From assembly GCA_012514895.1 (NCBI GenBank), contig JAAYZK010000468.1, positions 1 through 45,838 on the forward strand: 45,838 nucleotides of DNA, read 5' to 3'. Within the stretch, counting starts at the first letter, position 1; every line of letters starts with the position of its first letter. This document shows, piece after piece, positions 32,969 to 41,685 of the stretch. The stretch is from Planctomycetota bacterium. Its GTDB lineage: Bacteria > Planctomycetota > Phycisphaerae > SM23-33 > FEN-1343. A program made the position numbers and the translations under genes. The notes beneath the pieces were generated by a model that saw nothing but the letters and a program-made list of their open reading frames with translations, ran no database searches and was not told the DNA's origin.

Positions 32969-33271
32969 TCACGGCGTGTGGAACCGCGTGGCCAGCAGCT
33001 CGTCGATCTTGGCCTCCAGGCGCGCCAGGTCCTCGCGCGTCACCAGGTCCATCGAGGTGACGACCTGGCGGACCTGTCTGGCGATGATCTGCTCCAGGTC
33101 GCTACGGGCCTTGTCGGCCGTGTCCATCATGTCCTTCACGAACCCCGCCTGCTGCCCGCGCTCGGCCTCGCCGCGGCGGACATATTCATCGAAGATCCTC
33201 TCGGCGCGCTCCCGCGTCATGCTCAAGGCCCCTAATCCGGCCAGAAACACCTTGTTGGCGGTTTCGAACAT
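32969..33271 (-). CDS. Phasin-like small helical protein
   Basis: 100 residues starting at ATG 33271 after AGGAGAGG. It begins MFETANKVFLAGLGALSMTRERAERIFDEYVRRGE, the pattern of the PHA granule-associated protein family (PF05597-like), and ends in a coiled coil (LVTREDLARLEAKIDELLA). A similar small gene often stands before ubiB in related genomes (recollection, not checked). No PHA synthase is seen in the window, so granule binding is not established; a membrane-lipid or UbiB-linked role is equally likely. Confidence 0.65.
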   Translation of the reverse strand: MFETANKVFLAGLGALSMTRERAERIFDEYVRRGEAERGQQAGFVKDMMDTADKARSDLEQIIARQVRQVVTSMDLVTREDLARLEAKIDELLATRFHTP

Positions 33272-33302
33272 GGTCCTCTCCTGACTCCAAAGTGTTGACG
33301 AT

Positions 33303-33321
33303 GCCTACTCTTATTGTAGGC
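33303..33321 (-). promoter_or_regulatory. Promoter-hairpin overlap before the phasin-like gene
   Basis: On the minus strand TACAAT (33318-33313) is a good -10 box for the phasin-like gene. It lies inside a perfect 6-bp inverted repeat GCCTAC/GTAGGC (33303-33308 and 33316-33321), just beyond the queC stop. The dyad may be a weak terminator or an operator over the -10. Confidence 0.4.
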
Positions 33322-33327
33322 CCCCCC

Positions 33328-34029
33328 TCACGGATACGCCAGCGGATCGGCCGTTCCCGCCGCATGGAACCCGGCGCGTCGGAGGCGGCAACTGTCGCAG
33401 CGGCCGCAGGGACGGCCGGAGGGGTCGGGATCGTAGCAACTGTGGGTCAGCCCGTAATCGACGCCCAGGTCCAGCCCGCGACGGATGATCGCGGCCTTGG
33501 ACAACGTCAGCAGCGGCGCGTGGATGCGGTAGCGCCCCCGGCCGGTGACGGCCGCGGCGGTGGCGAGGTTGGCCATCGCCTCGAAGGCCGCGATGAACTC
33601 CCCGCGGCAGTCGGGATAGCCGCTGTAGTCCACCGCGTTGACGCCGAGGAACAGATCGAACGCCCCGAGCACCTCGGCGTACCCAAGAGCGATGGCCAGG
33701 AAGATCGTGTTGCGGGCCGGGACGTACGTCGAGGGAATCTCCCCGGCCAGGTCGCCGCCGCGGTCCTTGGGCACGTCGATCGCGTCGGTCAGGGCCGAGC
33801 GGCCGAATCCGCCGGCCGCCGAGAGGTCCAGCGTCACGACCCGGTGGTCGGCCGCCCCCAGGCTGCGGGCGACGCGGGCGGCGGCGTCCAGCTCGAACCG
33901 GTGGCGCTGGCCGTAATCGAAGCTCAACGCGTGGCAGCGGTAGCCCTCGGCCGTCGCGATGGCCAGCGTCGTGGCCGAATCGAGACCGCCGGACAGCAGG
34001 ACGACGGCGTCAGTCGGAGGATCGATCAT
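33328..34029 (-). CDS. queC: 7-cyano-7-deazaguanine synthase
   Basis: A 233-residue protein starting at ATG 34029. The PP-loop [11 protein letters not shown] (Ser13-Ser18) binds [16 protein letters not shown] and [22 protein letters not shown] follow, and the C-terminal zinc site has C-x9-C-x2-C-x2-C ([17 protein letters not shown]). QueC converts 7-carboxy-7-deazaguanine to preQ0 in queuosine synthesis. The start agrees with a -10 box ending 7 nt upstream; further in-frame sequence upstream is non-coding in character. It is divergent from queF, the next enzyme of the pathway. queD and queE are not in the window. Confidence 0.96.
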   Translation of the reverse strand: MIDPPTDAVVLLSGGLDSATTLAIATAEGYRCHALSFDYGQRHRFELDAAARVARSLGAADHRVVTLDLSAAGGFGRSALTDAIDVPKDRGGDLAGEIPSTYVPARNTIFLAIALGYAEVLGAFDLFLGVNAVDYSGYPDCRGEFIAAFEAMANLATAAAVTGRGRYRIHAPLLTLSKAAIIRRGLDLGVDYGLTHSCYDPDPSGRPCGRCDSCRLRRAGFHAAGTADPLAYP

Positions 34030-34036
34030 CGTACGT

Positions 34037-34065
34037 ATGATAACGGGCCGGTGCGGCTCCGACAA
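34037..34065 (-). promoter_or_regulatory. queC promoter, predicted leaderless
   Basis: Minus strand: TTGTCG (34065-34060), 17-nt spacer, TATCAT (34042-34037). Predicted +1 is 34030, next to the A of the queC ATG at 34029. No RBS is present. Confidence 0.6.
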
Positions 34066-34078
34066 ACCGCACCGCCGA

Positions 34079-34107
34079 TGGAAAACGCCGCCCCCGGGTG
34101 GTACCCT
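34079..34107 (+). promoter_or_regulatory. queF-apbE promoter
   Basis: TGGAAA (34079-34084), 17-nt spacer, TACCCT (34102-34107); +1 near 34114 gives a 37-nt leader with AGGAG before the queF ATG. It stands back to back with the queC promoter, with the two -35 boxes 13 nt apart. Confidence 0.5.
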
Positions 34108-34150
34108 GCCCGGTCGCAACACCGGACCCGGCCGCACCAGGAGATCGCCG

Positions 34151-34522
34151 ATGAACAGCCAGCAGCGACGGGCGCTGCTCGAGACGTTCGCCAACCCGCA
34201 CCCCAGGCGGGCGTACCGGATCGAGCACGTCCAGCCGGAATACACCAGCGTGTGCCCCGTGACGGGCCAGCCGGACTACGGGGAGATCACCATCCGCTAC
34301 GTGGCCGCCGCGCGGTGCGTGGAGCTCAAGAGCCTGAAGTTCTACCTCCAGAGCTTCCGCAACGAGGGCGTGTTCTACGAGGACGTGGTCAACCGGATCC
34401 TCGACGACCTCGTGGCCGCCGTCAAGCCCCGCGAGATGGCGGTGACCGGGCGTTTCACGCCGCGGGGCGGCATGCACAGCACGATCACGGCCGAATACCG
34501 CGCCCGGAGCCGAAAGGGATGA
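34151..34522 (+). CDS. queF: NADPH-dependent preQ0 reductase
   Basis: 123 residues, the short unimodular (YkvM) form. The catalytic Cys35 and Asp42 lie in [15 protein letters not shown], and [26 protein letters not shown] holds the Glu that binds the substrate. It reduces the nitrile of preQ0 to preQ1 with two NADPH. ATG 34151 is preceded by AGGAG. Its stop overlaps the apbE start (ATGA, 34519-34522), so the two are translationally coupled despite unrelated pathways. Confidence 0.95.
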   Translation: MNSQQRRALLETFANPHPRRAYRIEHVQPEYTSVCPVTGQPDYGEITIRYVAAARCVELKSLKFYLQSFRNEGVFYEDVVNRILDDLVAAVKPREMAVTGRFTPRGGMHSTITAEYRARSRKG

Positions 34523-35658
34523 ACGACAAGCGATTGGATCTGCTGCGCCTAATCCTGGCCCTGGCCGTCGTGGCCGGCGGGGCCATGGTGCTGATGCACC
34601 GCATGAGGGGCGGCCCGGACGCCGACGGCGGGCAGGCCGCCGAGCGCGGGCGGACGCCGTACCAGTTGACGTGGGTGTCGCCGGATGAGCTGCAGGTGCA
34701 CGGGCGGACGATGGGTCCGATCCCGTTCAAGCTGATCCTTTTCCCCGGCGAGGCGACGGTGGACCAGGCCGAGCGGGCCGCCGCCGACAGCTATGCCGTC
34801 CTGGACCGGATCAACCGGCACATGAGCGCCTACCTGCCCGACAGCGACCTGTCGCGGCTGAACGAGGCGCCGGCCGGCCGCGCCGTGACGCTGGACGGGG
34901 AACTGCTGGCCCTGCTGGAGGCCGCCGGCGACTACACGGCCCGGACCGACGGGGCCTTCGATCCGACGGCGCGGCGGCTCTTCCAGCTCTGGGCCGCCGC
35001 GGGGCGGACGGACCGGCTGCCGACCGACGAGCAGATCGCCGGCGCCCTGGCCATGACCGGCTGGCGGCACCTGGCGCTGGACCGTCCGTCGGGGACGGCC
35101 GTCAAGGCGATCGACACGCTGCAGGTCGACCTGGGGGCCATCGCCAAGGGCTACGCGGTGGACCAGGTAATCGAGGCGATGCGCAGTGCGGGCATGGAGG
35201 CGGGCCTGGCGGAGGTCGGCGGGGAGGTCCGCGTCTTCGGGCCCGGCCCGCGCGACGGCGCGTGGCTGCTGGGCATCACCGACCCCTTCGCCTCGGCGGA
35301 CTCCGGCGGGCGGCTCGCCGGCACGCTGGCCGTGACGGACCGGGCCGTGGCGACCAGCGGGAACTACTATCGTTTCAGCGTGATCGGCGGCCGGCGCTAC
35401 AGCCACATCATCGACCCCCGCACCGGCCGTCCCGCCGACGCCGTCCCGTCGGTGACCGTCATCGCCGGCGACTGCATGACCGCCGACGTCTGGGCGACGG
35501 CGCTGAGCGTCCTGGGACCCGAGGGCCTCACGAAAATCGAGGCGATGGACGGCGTCGAGGCGATGATGATCATCGGTCGCCAGGGCAACGCCCACGTGCT
35601 CCAGACCCCGGGCTTCGCAGCCTATCTCCGCGGGGAGATCGACCTGTCGGCCCAGTGA
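34519..35658 (+). CDS. apbE: FAD:protein FMN transferase
   Basis: A 379-residue protein whose ATG overlaps the queF stop. An N-terminal membrane segment (about residues 8-25) without a Cys suggests a membrane-anchored periplasmic protein rather than a lipoprotein. Family motifs include [71 protein letters not shown] and [12 protein letters not shown]. ApbE moves FMN from FAD to Thr/Ser of target proteins. The rnf operon, whose RnfD and RnfG need this modification, ends 168 nt away on the other strand. That gap (35659-35826) shows no gene or clear terminator. Confidence 0.94.
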   Translation: MNDKRLDLLRLILALAVVAGGAMVLMHRMRGGPDADGGQAAERGRTPYQLTWVSPDELQVHGRTMGPIPFKLILFPGEATVDQAERAAADSYAVLDRINRHMSAYLPDSDLSRLNEAPAGRAVTLDGELLALLEAAGDYTARTDGAFDPTARRLFQLWAAAGRTDRLPTDEQIAGALAMTGWRHLALDRPSGTAVKAIDTLQVDLGAIAKGYAVDQVIEAMRSAGMEAGLAEVGGEVRVFGPGPRDGAWLLGITDPFASADSGGRLAGTLAVTDRAVATSGNYYRFSVIGGRRYSHIIDPRTGRPADAVPSVTVIAGDCMTADVWATALSVLGPEGLTKIEAMDGVEAMMIIGRQGNAHVLQTPGFAAYLRGEIDLSAQ

Positions 35659-35826
35659 GGCGCGCCGTCCAGACCGCTTTCCCATTGCCTGTGCGGCCTG
35701 GAGCCGGCTGCGGCTTCGCCTGGCGTCGTCAGTCTCCATCGGCGACCGACAAGGTTGCCTGCTTCGACCTCCTCGCCAGACTCGTCCTCGCTCGGCCCAG
35801 GCACGCAGATTCAATAGGAAAACGGT

Positions 35827-36732
35827 CTACCCGCGCCAGTCGGCCTTGTCGGCGGTGGTTTCGAACTGGTCGGTGACGACGGCGGGCAGTTCCTCGCCGG
35901 CGACGTCGGCCTTGTCCTTCTCGGTGGGCTTGCCCACGTAGAGCATCGCGCCCATCGGGCACTTCTTCAGCGCCGGCGTGAAGTCGGTGTCCTTGTCGAC
36001 CTTGTCGTAGTCGACCTCGGCCAGGTTGTCCTTGACGGTGAAGACGCCCGCCATGGCCTTCTCGCACCCCTTGCAGCCGATGCAGCCGACCTTGCAGACC
36101 TCCTTGACCTGCCGCCCCGAGTCGTGGTTGGAGCAGGCGACCACGACGATGCGGTCGGTCTTGAAGGGCACCATGGAGATGATGTGGCGCGGGCAGGCGC
36201 GTTCGCAGGCGCCGCAGCCGATGCACTTTTCGTAGTCGACCACCGCCAGGCCGTTGACGACGTGGATGGCGTCGTAGTCGCAGGCCTTCACGCAGTCGCC
36301 GAAGCCCAGGCACCCGTAGGTGCAGCCCTGGACGCCGCCGATGACGTTGGCGGCGAAGCAGGTCGGCTCCCCGCGGTAGTCGCAGCGCTGCAAGCGGTCG
36401 TCGTAGTCGGCGGCGCAGTGGACAACCGGACGGTAAGGCGCCGAGCCGTCAACGGTGATGCCCAGGATCTCGGCGATGGCGTGGGCGACGTCGGCCCCGC
36501 CGACCGGGCAGCCGTCCGGCGGCGCCTCGCCGGCGACGACCGCGCGGGCGAAGTCCGCACAGCCCGCGTAGCCGCACCCGCCGCAGTTGGCGCCGGGCAC
36601 AACACCTTCGACCTGGCCGATCCTGGGATCCTGCTCGACGCGGAACTTCACGTTCGCCCAGCCCAGCACCAGCGAGAACGCCAGGGCCAGCAGGACCATC
36701 GTCGCGACCGCCATAATGATCATCATCGCCAT
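35827..36732 (-). CDS. rnfB: Rnf complex subunit B (iron-sulfur)
   Basis: 301 residues: a membrane anchor (about 5-25), then an N-terminal cluster site Cys50, Cys53, Cys58 and Cys75 (GANCGGCGYAGC). Middle cysteines 106, 117 and 125 are followed by a two-cluster ferredoxin domain with Cys137, 141, 147, 151 and Cys170, 173, 176, 180. A further region (200-260) has Cys200, 213, 217, 220, 223 and 258 but lacks several cysteines expected for a second full ferredoxin module (KAMAGV and DYDKVDKDTDF stand where Cys-Pro and CxxCG would be). RnfB takes electrons from ferredoxin. It is last in the operon; GAGGATAGGAT lies upstream. Confidence 0.95.
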   Translation of the reverse strand: MAMMIIMAVATMVLLALAFSLVLGWANVKFRVEQDPRIGQVEGVVPGANCGGCGYAGCADFARAVVAGEAPPDGCPVGGADVAHAIAEILGITVDGSAPYRPVVHCAADYDDRLQRCDYRGEPTCFAANVIGGVQGCTYGCLGFGDCVKACDYDAIHVVNGLAVVDYEKCIGCGACERACPRHIISMVPFKTDRIVVVACSNHDSGRQVKEVCKVGCIGCKGCEKAMAGVFTVKDNLAEVDYDKVDKDTDFTPALKKCPMGAMLYVGKPTEKDKADVAGEELPAVVTDQFETTADKADWRG

Positions 36733-36781
36733 AGCGTCGTCATCCTATCCTCAAGGCGCCGCGGGGCGCCGAAAGACCTGT

Positions 36782-37432
36782 TTACGCCGGCACCATCCCG
36801 TTGAAGCCCATGAACGCCAAGGCCAGGATGCCCGCGACGATCAGCGTGATCCCCGCGCCCTGCAGCGGCTCGGGCACGTCGGCGTACTCCAGTTCCTCCC
36901 GCAGGCCGGCCATGATGCCGATGGCCAGGGTGTAGCCCAACCCGCCGGCGACGGCATACGCGATGGTCTCCACGAAACCCGTGCTCTTCGCCATGATCTG
37001 CAGGCAGGCGAACAGGATCGCGCAATTGGTGGCGATCAACGGCAGGTACACGCCGAACGCCTTGTACAGCGGCGGGAAGAACTTCCGCACGTACATCTCC
37101 ACGAACTGGACCGCCCCGGCGATCACCAGGATGTACACCACGTAATTCAGGAAGCTCAGGTCCATGCCCGTCAGCACACCGACCTGGCCGCCTTCGACGT
37201 TGGCGTTGCCGGTGATGAAGTAGGTGATCGTCTTGGTGAGGATCGCGGCGATGGACATGACGAACGTTACCGCCATGCCCATGCCGAAGGCGGTGTCCAG
37301 CCGCCGCGAAACGCCGATGAAGGCGCAGATGCCCACGAAGTAGTGCAGCACGAAGTTGTTGATCAACGCCGTGCCGATGATCACCAGCAGAATCTGCGAG
37401 AACGAGATGTCGGCTGCTGCAAGTATGTTCAT
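36782..37432 (-). CDS. rnfA: Rnf complex subunit A
   Basis: 216 residues from ATG 37432 (RBS GTGAGGA). Six hydrophobic segments are typical of RnfA/NqrE. Cys36 (VGICAFIG) and Cys137 (ATNCAIL) sit in the two inverted-repeat half-helices and, with Cys30 and Cys113 of RnfE, are the expected ligands of the intramembrane [2Fe-2S] centre. It forms the core that couples electron flow to ion transport. It lies 17 nt after rnfE and 49 nt before rnfB. Confidence 0.96.
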   Translation of the reverse strand: MNILAAADISFSQILLVIIGTALINNFVLHYFVGICAFIGVSRRLDTAFGMGMAVTFVMSIAAILTKTITYFITGNANVEGGQVGVLTGMDLSFLNYVVYILVIAGAVQFVEMYVRKFFPPLYKAFGVYLPLIATNCAILFACLQIMAKSTGFVETIAYAVAGGLGYTLAIGIMAGLREELEYADVPEPLQGAGITLIVAGILALAFMGFNGMVPA

Positions 37433-37448
37433 AGTCCTCACTCCCCGC

Positions 37449-38117
37449 TCAGGCCGCCTGGGCCTTGTTGTCGGCCGCGGCCTTGCGACGGGCGACCGTT
37501 CGCGTGATCCAGTTGGCCGTCCCCAACAGGATGCCCAGCGTGAAGAACGCGCCGGGCGGCAGGATCATCAGGTTCCATTTCGGGAAGCTCTGTGGCAGCA
37601 AGCGGATGCCTTCGGTGCCGACCCAGCCCTGGAAGACCGTGCCGAAGCCGAAGATCTCGCGGATGATCGAGATGCTCAGCAGCGCCAGCAGAAAACCCGT
37701 GCTCTGACCAACGGCGTCCCAGAAGGCCACGCCGAGGCCCTGCCTGCTGCCGACGACCTCGCAACGGGCGATGATCACGCAGTTGACGATGATCAGCGGG
37801 ATGTACGGGCCGAGCCTGGTGCTCATGTCCGGCAGGAACGCCGCCAGAAGCCGGTCGGCGACGGTCACGAACGCGGCGATGGTGACCGTGAACACCAGGA
37901 TCCGCAGGTGGGGCTGCAGGACCTTGCGCATCATCGCCGTGACGACGTTGGCGCAGATAAGCACGAACGCCGTCGCGCCGGCCATGGTGACGGCCTGGGG
38001 CACGGTGGAGGTGATCGCCAGTGTCGGACACATCGCCAGCAACTGGCGGTACACGGGGTTCTCCGGCAGGATGCCGTTGAAGAACCGCTCGCTCGCTGTG
38101 GGAAGTTGCGTGGCCAT
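37449..38117 (-). CDS. rnfE: Rnf complex subunit E
   Basis: 222 residues from ATG 38117, with GGAG 8 nt upstream inside the end of rnfG (2-nt gap after the rnfG stop). It is homologous in plan to RnfA, with [18 protein letters not shown] (Cys30) and [14 protein letters not shown] (Cys113) as the [2Fe-2S] ligands of its half. A charged tail ([13 protein letters not shown]) ends it. It pairs with RnfA as a pseudo-symmetric membrane module. Confidence 0.96.
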   Translation of the reverse strand: MATQLPTASERFFNGILPENPVYRQLLAMCPTLAITSTVPQAVTMAGATAFVLICANVVTAMMRKVLQPHLRILVFTVTIAAFVTVADRLLAAFLPDMSTRLGPYIPLIIVNCVIIARCEVVGSRQGLGVAFWDAVGQSTGFLLALLSISIIREIFGFGTVFQGWVGTEGIRLLPQSFPKWNLMILPPGAFFTLGILLGTANWITRTVARRKAAADNKAQAA

Positions 38118-38119
38118 GT

Positions 38120-38743
38120 TCAATGCTCCGCTGAGGCTTTCGTCGTGGCGGATGGGCCGCCGTCCCTGACGGCGGAAGTCCCGCCGCCGGCCTGCCCGCG
38201 CAGAGTGTCGAGCAGGCCCGTTTCGTTCAGTTGCTTGTAGATGATGTCGGCAACGGCCTGGGAGGAGATCGTCGCGCCGGTGAGGGCCTGGATCTCGTCG
38301 TCGGCCTGGGGCTTCTGGACGGCCTTGAGCGGCACCGAGGGATCCTTGTCCTTGAAGCGGCCGCGGAAGGCCGGCTCAACGATCTTGTTGCCCAGTCCAG
38401 GTGTTTCCTGGTTGTAGATCACCTGGAAATCGGTCAGCCGCGACCCGTCGGCGGCGATGCCGACGATCAGGCGGATGGTGTCGCCGTACCCCGGGCCGCT
38501 GGCGGGAACCGCCCAGCCGACCAACCGGCCGTCCTTGTCGGTTACCTCGAAGACTTCGGCGTCGTTGACGGTGATCAGTTCGGCCTTGGTCCCGCCGAGC
38601 ACCTCGGCGGCGGCTTTCTGGCGGGCCAGTCGCTGATTGTTGGCGATCTGGGGACCCAGCCAGGTGTCCACGCCCGCCAGGGCCAGACCGCACACCAGCC
38701 CCAGCAGCAGCACCAGCCAGCCTTGTTGCATGTAGCGGATCAT
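38120..38743 (-). CDS. rnfG: Rnf complex subunit G (FMN-binding)
   Basis: 207 residues from ATG 38743 with AGGAG 8 nt upstream. One N-terminal membrane helix (about 8-24) leads to a periplasmic FMN-binding domain: GWAVPASGPGYGDTIRLIVGI, then TPGLGNKI. The flavinylation site ALTGATISS has Thr158 as the expected attachment residue. The Asp usually found three residues before TGAT is Gln152 here. RnfG passes electrons between RnfD and the membrane core. Confidence 0.94.
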   Translation of the reverse strand: MIRYMQQGWLVLLLGLVCGLALAGVDTWLGPQIANNQRLARQKAAAEVLGGTKAELITVNDAEVFEVTDKDGRLVGWAVPASGPGYGDTIRLIVGIAADGSRLTDFQVIYNQETPGLGNKIVEPAFRGRFKDKDPSVPLKAVQKPQADDEIQALTGATISSQAVADIIYKQLNETGLLDTLRGQAGGGTSAVRDGGPSATTKASAEH

Positions 38744-38767
38744 CTGCAGCACTCCTAAGCCGGGCCG

Positions 38768-39766
38768 TTACGCCGCCGCCTTCGTTCTGCCGCCGACCGG
38801 CACGGGGATGGTGTATCGGTTGATAATGGGCACGATGCTGTTCATGATCAGCACCGAGAACATCATGCCTTCGGGGAAGCTGGCCAGCAGGCGGATGAGC
38901 ATCACCAGCACGCCCATGCCCAGGCCGAAGATCCACCGGCCACGGACGGTGACCGGCGAGGAGACCGGGTCGGTGGCGATGAAGAACGCCCCGAAGATCA
39001 GCCCGCCGCCGAGCATGTGCGTCGCCGGCGTGATCACCGCCTCGGGGTGCACGCGCCACTGGATCAGCGCCACGGCCAGCGCCCCGCCCAGGACGCCGGC
39101 GGGGATCTGCCAGGCGGCGGTCCGCCGCAGGCACAGGTACAGCCCGCCGAGGATCAGCGCCGCCGCGCTGGTCTCGCCGATGCAGCCGTTGACGTTGCCA
39201 AGGAAGAGGTTGTACCACTCGAAGGCCATCTTCCCCGCCAGCGGCGTCGCCCCGCTGACCGCCTCGACGGCGTGGGGCGGGGGCGTCTGGCCGTTCATCA
39301 GCCAGAGGGTCATCTCGTTGGTGAAGCAGATCATCACGAACGCGCGGCCGACCATGGCGGGGTTGAACAGGTTGTTGCCCAGCCCGCCGAAGACCATCTT
39401 GCCGAGGGCGACGGCGACGGCGCCGGCGATGACGGCCATCCACCAGGGGCTCGTCCAGGGCATCGACATCGCCAGGATCAGCCCCGTCACCACCGCCGAG
39501 CCGTCCAGCAGCGTCGTCGGACGGCGGCGGACGGTCAGGAAAATCCACTCGGTGGCCAGACAGGCGGCGATGGTGATGGCGACCACCCGCAGCGCGTCGA
39601 GGCCGAACACGTACACGCCTACGCCGAGGGCCGGCAGGAGGGCGAGGATCACGTCGTACATCATCCAGCGCGTCGAGCGCCCGCTGGTGCCGAAATGGGG
39701 GCTGGGCGCCACGTGCAGGGCCGGTGCGGGTGCGAGGTCGGGGGGCGTCGTTGCGTCTTGGGCCAT
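38768..39766 (-). CDS. rnfD: Rnf complex subunit D (FMN-binding, membrane)
   Basis: 332 residues with about nine hydrophobic segments. A soluble Pro/Ala-rich N-terminal tail precedes GRSTRWMMYDVILALLPA. The covalent FMN site is AVSGATPLAG (Thr174), with Glu168 in place of the more usual Asp. FGGLGNNLFNPAMVGRAFVMICF and FFIATDPVSSPVT are typical NqrB/RnfD motifs. It is an integral part of the ion-pumping path. GGAAGAA precedes ATG 39766; the gap to rnfC is 45 nt. Confidence 0.96.
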   Translation of the reverse strand: MAQDATTPPDLAPAPALHVAPSPHFGTSGRSTRWMMYDVILALLPALGVGVYVFGLDALRVVAITIAACLATEWIFLTVRRRPTTLLDGSAVVTGLILAMSMPWTSPWWMAVIAGAVAVALGKMVFGGLGNNLFNPAMVGRAFVMICFTNEMTLWLMNGQTPPPHAVEAVSGATPLAGKMAFEWYNLFLGNVNGCIGETSAAALILGGLYLCLRRTAAWQIPAGVLGGALAVALIQWRVHPEAVITPATHMLGGGLIFGAFFIATDPVSSPVTVRGRWIFGLGMGVLVMLIRLLASFPEGMMFSVLIMNSIVPIINRYTIPVPVGGRTKAAA

Positions 39767-39811
39767 AGGTTCTTCCGTGTGCGGCCCGGGGCCGCGGTGT
39801 CGTCGGCGGAG

Positions 39812-41167
39812 TTATTCGCGGGGCATCGTCGCCTTGCCGGCCCGGATCAACTGCACCAGCGGGATCCGCGCCGGGCAGACGTAGCTGCACGAGCCGCACT
39901 CCATGCAGGCGGTCAGGTAGTACCGCCGCGCCAGGTTCCAGTCCTTGTTCCGCGACGCCAGGGCCAGCCGCGTGGGCACCAGGTGCAGCGGGCAGACATC
40001 CACGCACCGCCCGCACCGCACGCAGGGGGTTTCCTCTTCGGCCTGGACGTCCTGGCCGGTCAGCACCGTGATGCCGCTGGTGCCCTTGGTGATGGGCGTG
40101 TCGAGGTTGCTGATCGCGAAGCCCATCATCGGCCCGCCGGAGATCACGCGGACCGCCTGGTCGGTCAGGCCGCCGGCGGCGGCGATGAGGGCGCCGTGGC
40201 TGACGCCCACCGGCGCCAGCAGGTTGCACGGGCGGTGGACGCCGCGGCCGCTGACGGTGACGATCCGGTGGGTCAGGGGCTTGCCGCGCAGGACCGCGCG
40301 GGCGATGGCGGCGGCGGTGCCGACGTTGACGACGACCACGCCGCAGTCCAGCGGCAGCCCGCCGGTGGGGACCTCGCGGCCGAGGGTGGCGAGGATCAAC
40401 TGCTTCTCGCCGCCCATGGGGTACTTGGTGGTCGTCGCGACGACCTCGATGCCGGTCCCGGCGGCGGCGTCCCGCATGCGGGCGACGGCCTCGGGCTTGT
40501 TGTCCTCGATGCTGATGACGATCCGCACCGCCCCGGCGGCCTGGGCCGCCAGGAGGCTGCCGGCAACGATGGGGGCCGACGCCTCGACCATCAGCCGGTA
40601 GTCGGCCGTCAGGTACGGCTCGCACTCGCTGCCGTTGACCAGCAGGACGTCCACGGGCTTGGCGGGGTTGGGCTTGAGCTTCACGTGGGTGGGGAAGCCC
40701 GCCCCGCCCATGCCGACCAGCCCGCCGGCGCGGATCCGGGCGAGGATCGTGTCGGCGTCCAGCCCGTCCTGCCCGTCCGTGGGCCACGAGCCGCCGAAGA
40801 TGTCGTCCCAGAGGGCCTGCTCGGCCATCTGGTCGCCCTCGGCCTTGACGGGGACCGCATCGACGTGGCGGCCGTTGGGCAGCGTCACCCGCAGCGGCAG
40901 GGCCGTCTTGCCGGCGATGGGCGTGTGGACCGGGGCGCAGACGAACGCCCCGCTGTCGCCCAGGATGTCGCCGGCGGCCACGTCCTGCCGGGGCTTGGTC
41001 GTCGGCTGGTTGGGCGCGCCGATGTGCTGGACCAGCGGGATCGTCACCTCGGCGGGGGTCGGGAGGATCTCGATGGCGGCTTCGGCCGCAAGTTCTTTCC
41101 AGTCATGCGGATGAATGCCCCGCGCGAAGCTGCCTTTGCCGCGGGATCGCAATGTCGTTCGACTCAT
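39812..41167 (-). CDS. rnfC: Rnf complex subunit C (NADH/FMN/iron-sulfur)
   Basis: 451 residues from ATG 41167 with GAGGAGTG upstream; its start lies just after the stop of the small RseC-like gene. It has the N-terminal barrel-sandwich region and the GGLVGMGGAGFPTHVKL and NGSECEPYLTADYRLM motifs that bind FMN and NAD. Two C-terminal [4Fe-4S] sites follow: CVRCGRCVDVCP and CMECGSCSYVCP. RnfC is the peripheral subunit that reduces NAD+ (or oxidises NADH). The gene order C-D-G-E-A-B is that of acetogens and many anaerobes rather than of E. coli rsx. Confidence 0.96.
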   Translation of the reverse strand: MSRTTLRSRGKGSFARGIHPHDWKELAAEAAIEILPTPAEVTIPLVQHIGAPNQPTTKPRQDVAAGDILGDSGAFVCAPVHTPIAGKTALPLRVTLPNGRHVDAVPVKAEGDQMAEQALWDDIFGGSWPTDGQDGLDADTILARIRAGGLVGMGGAGFPTHVKLKPNPAKPVDVLLVNGSECEPYLTADYRLMVEASAPIVAGSLLAAQAAGAVRIVISIEDNKPEAVARMRDAAAGTGIEVVATTTKYPMGGEKQLILATLGREVPTGGLPLDCGVVVVNVGTAAAIARAVLRGKPLTHRIVTVSGRGVHRPCNLLAPVGVSHGALIAAAGGLTDQAVRVISGGPMMGFAISNLDTPITKGTSGITVLTGQDVQAEEETPCVRCGRCVDVCPLHLVPTRLALASRNKDWNLARRYYLTACMECGSCSYVCPARIPLVQLIRAGKATMPRE

Positions 41168-41169
41168 GG

Positions 41170-41493
41170 TCACTCCTCGGTCGGCCGGCGGAAGCTGCCG
41201 AACAGACGGCCGGCGACGATGCCGACGGCCGCGGCGGCGGTCAACCCGACGACCAGCCCGACGAACCGGCGGGTCTCGCCCGGCCCGGCCGCCAACGCCC
41301 CGGCCAACGCGCCGACCACCGGCAGAAGGAACGCGACGGCCCCGTGAGCCACAAACGCCCACCCGCCCGGCGTACGCTCCGACGCCGCCTGGTGGGCCTT
41401 CTCCCACCCGCGGAGACCTTCATCGCTGCCTTCGGCAGCCATGGGACAGGCGGAACACTTGCCGGAACAACCACTTGAATGTATCTGGGCCAT
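41170..41493 (-). CDS. Small Cys-rich two-helix membrane protein, RseC-like
   Basis: 107 residues heading the rnf operon, 2 nt before rnfC. A short N-terminal Cys motif C-x3-C-x2-C (Cys9, Cys13, Cys16 in GCSGKCSACP) precedes an amphipathic stretch and two membrane segments (about 45-70 and 77-99) with AFLLPVVGALAGALAAG and FVGLVVGLTAAAAVGIVAG. The helices resemble the C-terminal pair of RseC/RsxR-type proteins, which accompany Rnf/Rsx, but the ~80-residue soluble domain of RseC is missing. It may bind an iron-sulfur cluster or act in Rnf assembly (inference). No clear RBS precedes ATG 41493. Confidence 0.65.
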   Translation of the reverse strand: MAQIHSSGCSGKCSACPMAAEGSDEGLRGWEKAHQAASERTPGGWAFVAHGAVAFLLPVVGALAGALAAGPGETRRFVGLVVGLTAAAAVGIVAGRLFGSFRRPTEE

Positions 41494-41528
41494 GGATCAA
41501 CCAGGGGCGTAAGCACGTAAAACGCAAC

Positions 41529-41557
41529 ACTATAGCCGGGGGCGACCGCGAATTCAA
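41529..41557 (-). promoter_or_regulatory. rnf operon promoter
   Basis: Minus strand: TTGAAT (41557-41552), 17-nt spacer, TATAGT (41534-41529), close to consensus. Transcription should begin near 41522, 29 nt before the first gene. The remaining divergent gap to holB (41558-41685) shows a 6-bp dyad CTGTGA/TCACAG (41614-41631) and nothing else recognisable. Confidence 0.7.
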
Positions 41558-41685
41558 CGGTGAGATTCCCAGGAACCTCCATGCCTTCCTACCCATCCGG
41601 CCGATCTGTGATACGCTTCACAGCCACGCCGGGGTCGGCCGGAGCGGCAAGCGCATGACATCCGCCCTTCGGCAGGCAGTTTTCC

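Noticed and set aside
34030-34150. A preQ1 riboswitch between queC and queF
   Set aside because: The queF leader is only about 37 nt, with a small CCGGT/ACCGG stem and none of the A-rich tail of preQ1 aptamers; queC seems leaderless.
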